Origin: an uncultured Thiohalocapsa sp.
GTDB taxonomy: Bacteria > Pseudomonadota > Gammaproteobacteria > Chromatiales > Chromatiaceae
Direction of reading: 5' to 3'
Assembly: GCF_913063425.1 (NCBI RefSeq)
Contig: NZ_CAJXYK010000001.1
Location: 62,001-126,000 of the forward strand
Length of the DNA stretch: 64,000 nt
A model generated the notes under the pieces. That model made no database searches. It saw only the letters and a list, made by a program, of their open reading frames with translations, and was not told the origin of the DNA. This document shows positions 61,575-64,000 of the stretch, one piece after another (position 1 is the stretch's first letter; each line of letters starts with the position of its first letter). The position numbers and the translations under genes were made by a program.

Positions 61575-62168
61575 ATGCCAAAAACGCCTCTGCTCGCCGC
61601 TGCCCTCACTGCCGCTGTCTGCCTGGCCCCCGCGGCCCAGGCGACGCCGGCGGCGGCGCCGGCGCTGCTGCCTCTGGCGCAGCAGGGTGAGTCCACCCCG
61701 CTGTTGGTACAGGGCGGCGGTGCCGGCGGCGGCCCCGGCCAGCGCGGCGGCGGCCCCGGCCAGCGGGTCGGCGGTCCGGGCTTCGGCCAGGGGCCGGGTG
61801 GCTCCGGCTTCGGCAGCGGACCAGGTCAGGGCCGTGGCGGGCCCGGCGCAGGCCGCGGCGGTGGTCCGGCGGCGACGGTGCCCGGCCAGGGGCCGAGCGG
61901 CAGCGGGGACGATGTCCTGGTCCGTGGTGGCCAGAGGCGGGGGCCGGGGCGCGCCGTGCCGCCGAACTGGGATCGCGGTGATTGGGATCGCTGGTACCCG
62001 GACCCGCGGAACTGGGACAGGTACGACTGGGACCGCTATGACTGGGACCGCTCAGACTGGGATCGCTTCCGCGGTCGCGGCCCCGGCGGACGGGGCCGCG
62101 GACCCGGCTACGGCCCGGGTCCCTTTGGGCCGAGCTGGGGGCCCGGCTTCCCGGGCTATGGGCGCTGA
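61575..62168 (+). CDS. Gly-rich secreted protein with DWDRY repeats
   Basis: A 197-residue exported low-complexity protein. A signal peptide (KTPLLAAALTAAVCLAPAAQA) is followed by a Gly/Pro/Gln/Arg-rich part (GGGPGQRGGGPGQR and similar, about residues 45-110), then WDRGDWDRWYPDPRNWDRYD and further DWDR units (about 130-160), and a Gly/Pro-rich C-terminus. The 15-bp coding repeat GACTGGGACCGCTAT (about 61974-62070) is imperfect. No family is recognised; the composition suggests a cell-wall, matrix or mineral-binding protein. GGGAG nine bases before 61575 favours this ATG over 61569. It precedes, convergently, the Asp-tailed protein. Confidence 0.72.
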   Translation: MPKTPLLAAALTAAVCLAPAAQATPAAAPALLPLAQQGESTPLLVQGGGAGGGPGQRGGGPGQRVGGPGFGQGPGGSGFGSGPGQGRGGPGAGRGGGPAATVPGQGPSGSGDDVLVRGGQRRGPGRAVPPNWDRGDWDRWYPDPRNWDRYDWDRYDWDRSDWDRFRGRGPGGRGRGPGYGPGPFGPSWGPGFPGYGR

Positions 62169-62180
62169 CGGCGGACTGAC

Positions 62181-63158
62181 TCAGTCGTCGTCATCGTCGC
62201 TGTCATCATCGTCCGTGTCGTCGTCATCGTCCGTGTCGTCGTCATCATCATCCGTGTCGTCATCGTCATCGTCATCGTCATCCTCGTCGTCGGAATCGCC
62301 CTTGTGCGGCTTGCCGCCCGGCGCCCGCAGCAGGCGCTGGATGTCCTTGCCGCAGAGGGCGCCGCGGATGCGCGCGGCACCCGGGTCATCGGCCACGGGC
62401 AGGGGCGCGAAGATGTGGCCCTGCAACAGGAGGTCGGCGCTGCCGTCGAGGGTGTCCAGGTCGTCATCGCCCTCCAGGGTCACCATGCCGAGCAGGCTGT
62501 GGGTGACGGATGCCCCCACCAGCGGCGGGTTCGTGGTCAGGTCCTCCAGGTGGGTGATGCCGGCGGCGCGGGTGACCAGGAGCAGCGGCACCTCGGCGGT
62601 CTTCTTGCCGCGGCCGACGGTGACGACGCCGTCGAAGATGGAGACCTCCGTCACGCGCGGATAGGGCAGGCCCTGGCTCAGGAAGGGCCGCGCGAGCTGC
62701 AGGCACGGCGCCTCGGGGTCGAAGGGGTCTTCGCAGAATTGCTCATACCAGTTGGTGAGGCTCGCGCAGTAAAGGTCCGCCGTGAAGGGCGCGCCGCCGA
62801 TGGTGCCGCTGATGGGGCCCTGGCTCTGCACCGAGGTGGGGACTTCTACCGCCATATCGCCGATCTTGAGCGGCATGACGTCGCCGAAGACCTCGCAGTT
62901 GAAGCGATGATCCTCGACGGTGAAGGGGTAGAAGGCCTCCTGCAGCTCGCCGTCCAGGTAGTCGCGGACGGCGCAGGCGCCGGCCTCGGTCATGAAGCCG
63001 GGGACCATGTGGAAGGGCCCCATGACCACGTCCACGCAGTCGCCCTCAGGGCTCGCCTGCGCCGGTGCCGTGCTCATCAGGGTGCCGGCCAGGGTGAAGC
63101 CCGCCGCCAGCAGCAGGCCGGTCATGCAGCGCGCGGGCTTGAGTCCAGTGCTTGTCAT
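62181..63158 (-). CDS. Secreted protein with long Asp-rich tail
   Basis: A 325-residue exported protein (signal ARCMTGLLLAAGFTLAGTLM, ending before APAQASPEGDC). A beta-rich, Cys-containing domain (about residues 38-285; CVDVVMGPFHMVPGFMTE, FNCEVFGDVMPLKIGDMAV, LYCASLTNWYEQFCEDPF) is followed by HKGDSDDEDDDDDDDDDTDD and further Asp runs broken by Thr and Ser to the very end. I do not recognise the domain. The tail would bind Ca, Mn or similar ions. GAGGAAC precedes the ATG at 63158; divergent from the Ala/Pro-rich gene, and the 63159-63538 gap between them has no supported gene. Confidence 0.75.
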   Translation of the reverse strand: MTSTGLKPARCMTGLLLAAGFTLAGTLMSTAPAQASPEGDCVDVVMGPFHMVPGFMTEAGACAVRDYLDGELQEAFYPFTVEDHRFNCEVFGDVMPLKIGDMAVEVPTSVQSQGPISGTIGGAPFTADLYCASLTNWYEQFCEDPFDPEAPCLQLARPFLSQGLPYPRVTEVSIFDGVVTVGRGKKTAEVPLLLVTRAAGITHLEDLTTNPPLVGASVTHSLLGMVTLEGDDDLDTLDGSADLLLQGHIFAPLPVADDPGAARIRGALCGKDIQRLLRAPGGKPHKGDSDDEDDDDDDDDDTDDDDDDTDDDDDTDDDDSDDDDD

Positions 63159-63538
63159 CAGTTGTTCCTCAGTTGCAGTGGCGATGCCGGGCATCGCCGG
63201 ATGGAGGCGCCCGGCGGCCCGAAGGCCGCGGCGCCCAGGCCGGGCGGCGTGCGCCCGGACTCCCGGTGCCGCACCGCCCGGACCTGCACCTTGCGGCGCG
63301 TGCAGGCCGGCGGTGTGCGGCGCTGGAATGAATGCGTGCAAGGGCGCGGCCCCGGGGCTCCTTTGGGGCCTGCGCCCAGCCACAGCGTGCCGCCGGCCCG
63401 CAGCTTGCCGGCCATCGGCGCCATCGGCGCCATCGAGCATCCGACGCGAGCGCACCGGGGCGGGCGCAGCCCTGCGCCCGTGACCGGCGGCGAGCGCGTC
63501 GTCAACCCAAGGCAATCATCGGTTCGAGGAGAAGAAGC

Positions 63539-64000
63539 ATGCCAGCACGACCGATTTCCACGTCCTCCCTGTTGATCCTGACCGCGGCGCTGGCCGTGAC
63601 GCCCCAGCTCGCGGTGGCGGCCGATGACCCGGCGGCAACCGCCGGGGCCGGGCCGCAGCCGGCGGCTGAAGCACCGGCACCGGCTGCGCAGCCGGGCGAC
63701 ACCGGCGCCGCCCCGGCGGGCGGTGATGAGCAGTCGGCGCCGGATGCGCCGACAGGAGATGCTGCCCCGGCCGGGGAGGAGACGGCCGGGGCAGCGGCCG
63801 GCGCCGCTGCGCCGGTTGGGGACACGGAGGCTGCACCGGCGGCCGAAGCCGCGCCGGTGGAGCCTGAGACGGCGCCGATCACCGGCGCCTTCGGCATTGC
63901 GCTGGGCGAGCCCTTTGCAGCCTGTGTGGTGGCGGAGGTGCTGCGCGAAGAGCCCATCACCTACCGCGATGCGGACAAGACCGAGCACACGGGCACCCGT
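63539..64000 (+). CDS. Secreted Ala/Pro-rich protein, 3'-truncated by window edge
   Basis: An open frame that runs off the window after 154 codons. The ATG has GAGGAG about nine bases upstream. A signal peptide (SSLLILTAALAVTPQLAVAA) is followed by a ~95-residue linker rich in Ala, Pro, Gly and acidic residues (PAAEAPAPAAQPGDTGAAPA). A folded domain begins near residue 115 (ITGAFGIALGEPFAACVVAE). The family cannot be told from the part seen. Confidence 0.75.
   Translation, partial: MPARPISTSSLLILTAALAVTPQLAVAADDPAATAGAGPQPAAEAPAPAAQPGDTGAAPAGGDEQSAPDAPTGDAAPAGEETAGAAAGAAAPVGDTEAAPAAEAAPVEPETAPITGAFGIALGEPFAACVVAEVLREEPITYRDADKTEHTGTR

Noticed and set aside
62181-62290. Microsatellite-like trinucleotide repeat as a non-coding element
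   Set aside because: The GTC/ATC-rich stretch is the Asp-coding tail of the 62181-63158 gene in frame up to its stop codon, so it is coding.

Overview
The window is GC-rich (about two thirds G+C by eye) and reads as a chromosomal segment of a free-living Gammaproteobacterium, probably a halophile or halotolerant. This is inferred from gene content: Hsp15, DUF2333, a gammaproteobacterial-type aminopeptidase N, HtpX, a BCCT betaine-type transporter and a reduced Mrp/complex-I-like antiporter module. No tRNA, rRNA, CRISPR array, transposase or phage gene was found. Species cannot be named from the sequence.

Layout. 1-16.9 kb: mixed housekeeping and accessory genes: hydrolase fragment, CDKN3-type phosphatase, a SLAC1/TDT transporter with an OmpA-like protein, DUF2333, HMGL-type aldolase, S1-domain protein, LEA14-like protein, a chopped P-type ATPase remnant, an RND efflux pair behind a strong promoter/operator, a toxin-antitoxin scar (ParD-like, a ParE/DUF4160 chimera, DUF2442), DUF1640 and Uma2. 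17-22.5 kb: a four-gene, translationally coupled minus-strand operon of Mrp/NADH-dehydrogenase-like membrane subunits. 22.8-37.9 kb: DUF6429, a PIF1-like helicase with HRDC, BCCT transporter, Hsp15, glutaredoxin, PepN, Uma2, IclR regulator, MurF, Mut7-C protein, HtpX and a secreted protein. Between these genes lie many degenerate copies of a dispersed GGGGACGGTATACTG-type repeat.

38-64 kb is the striking part: almost every product is exported. It holds a CusB-like lipoprotein with a heavy-metal-binding domain, an FKBP isomerase, two large multicopper oxidases (MCO1, MCO2), two copies of a pair of large secreted Asp-box proteins in a 4.3-kb essentially identical tandem duplication, a heme-c/cadherin-repeat protein, a di-heme MauG/CcpA-type peroxidase, a Gly-rich DWDRY-repeat protein, an Asp-tailed secreted protein and the start of an Ala/Pro-rich secreted protein. 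Five of these product types carry long Asp tracts. MCO1 contains a ~123-residue module that is also the C-terminus of the 944-residue Asp-box protein. The two MCO genes are identical over 1.44 kb at their 3' ends. Both MCO genes have, about 275 bp upstream, a site matching the PmrA/QseB-type box YTTAAG-N5-YTTAAG, a response-regulator site linked to metal sensing.

My working interpretation (inference) is an extracellular or periplasmic metal-oxidation system, for Mn, Fe or Cu, built from multicopper oxidases, a heme peroxidase and acidic cation-binding secreted proteins. It has been amplified recently by tandem duplication and gene conversion. Substrate and phenotype cannot be read from sequence.
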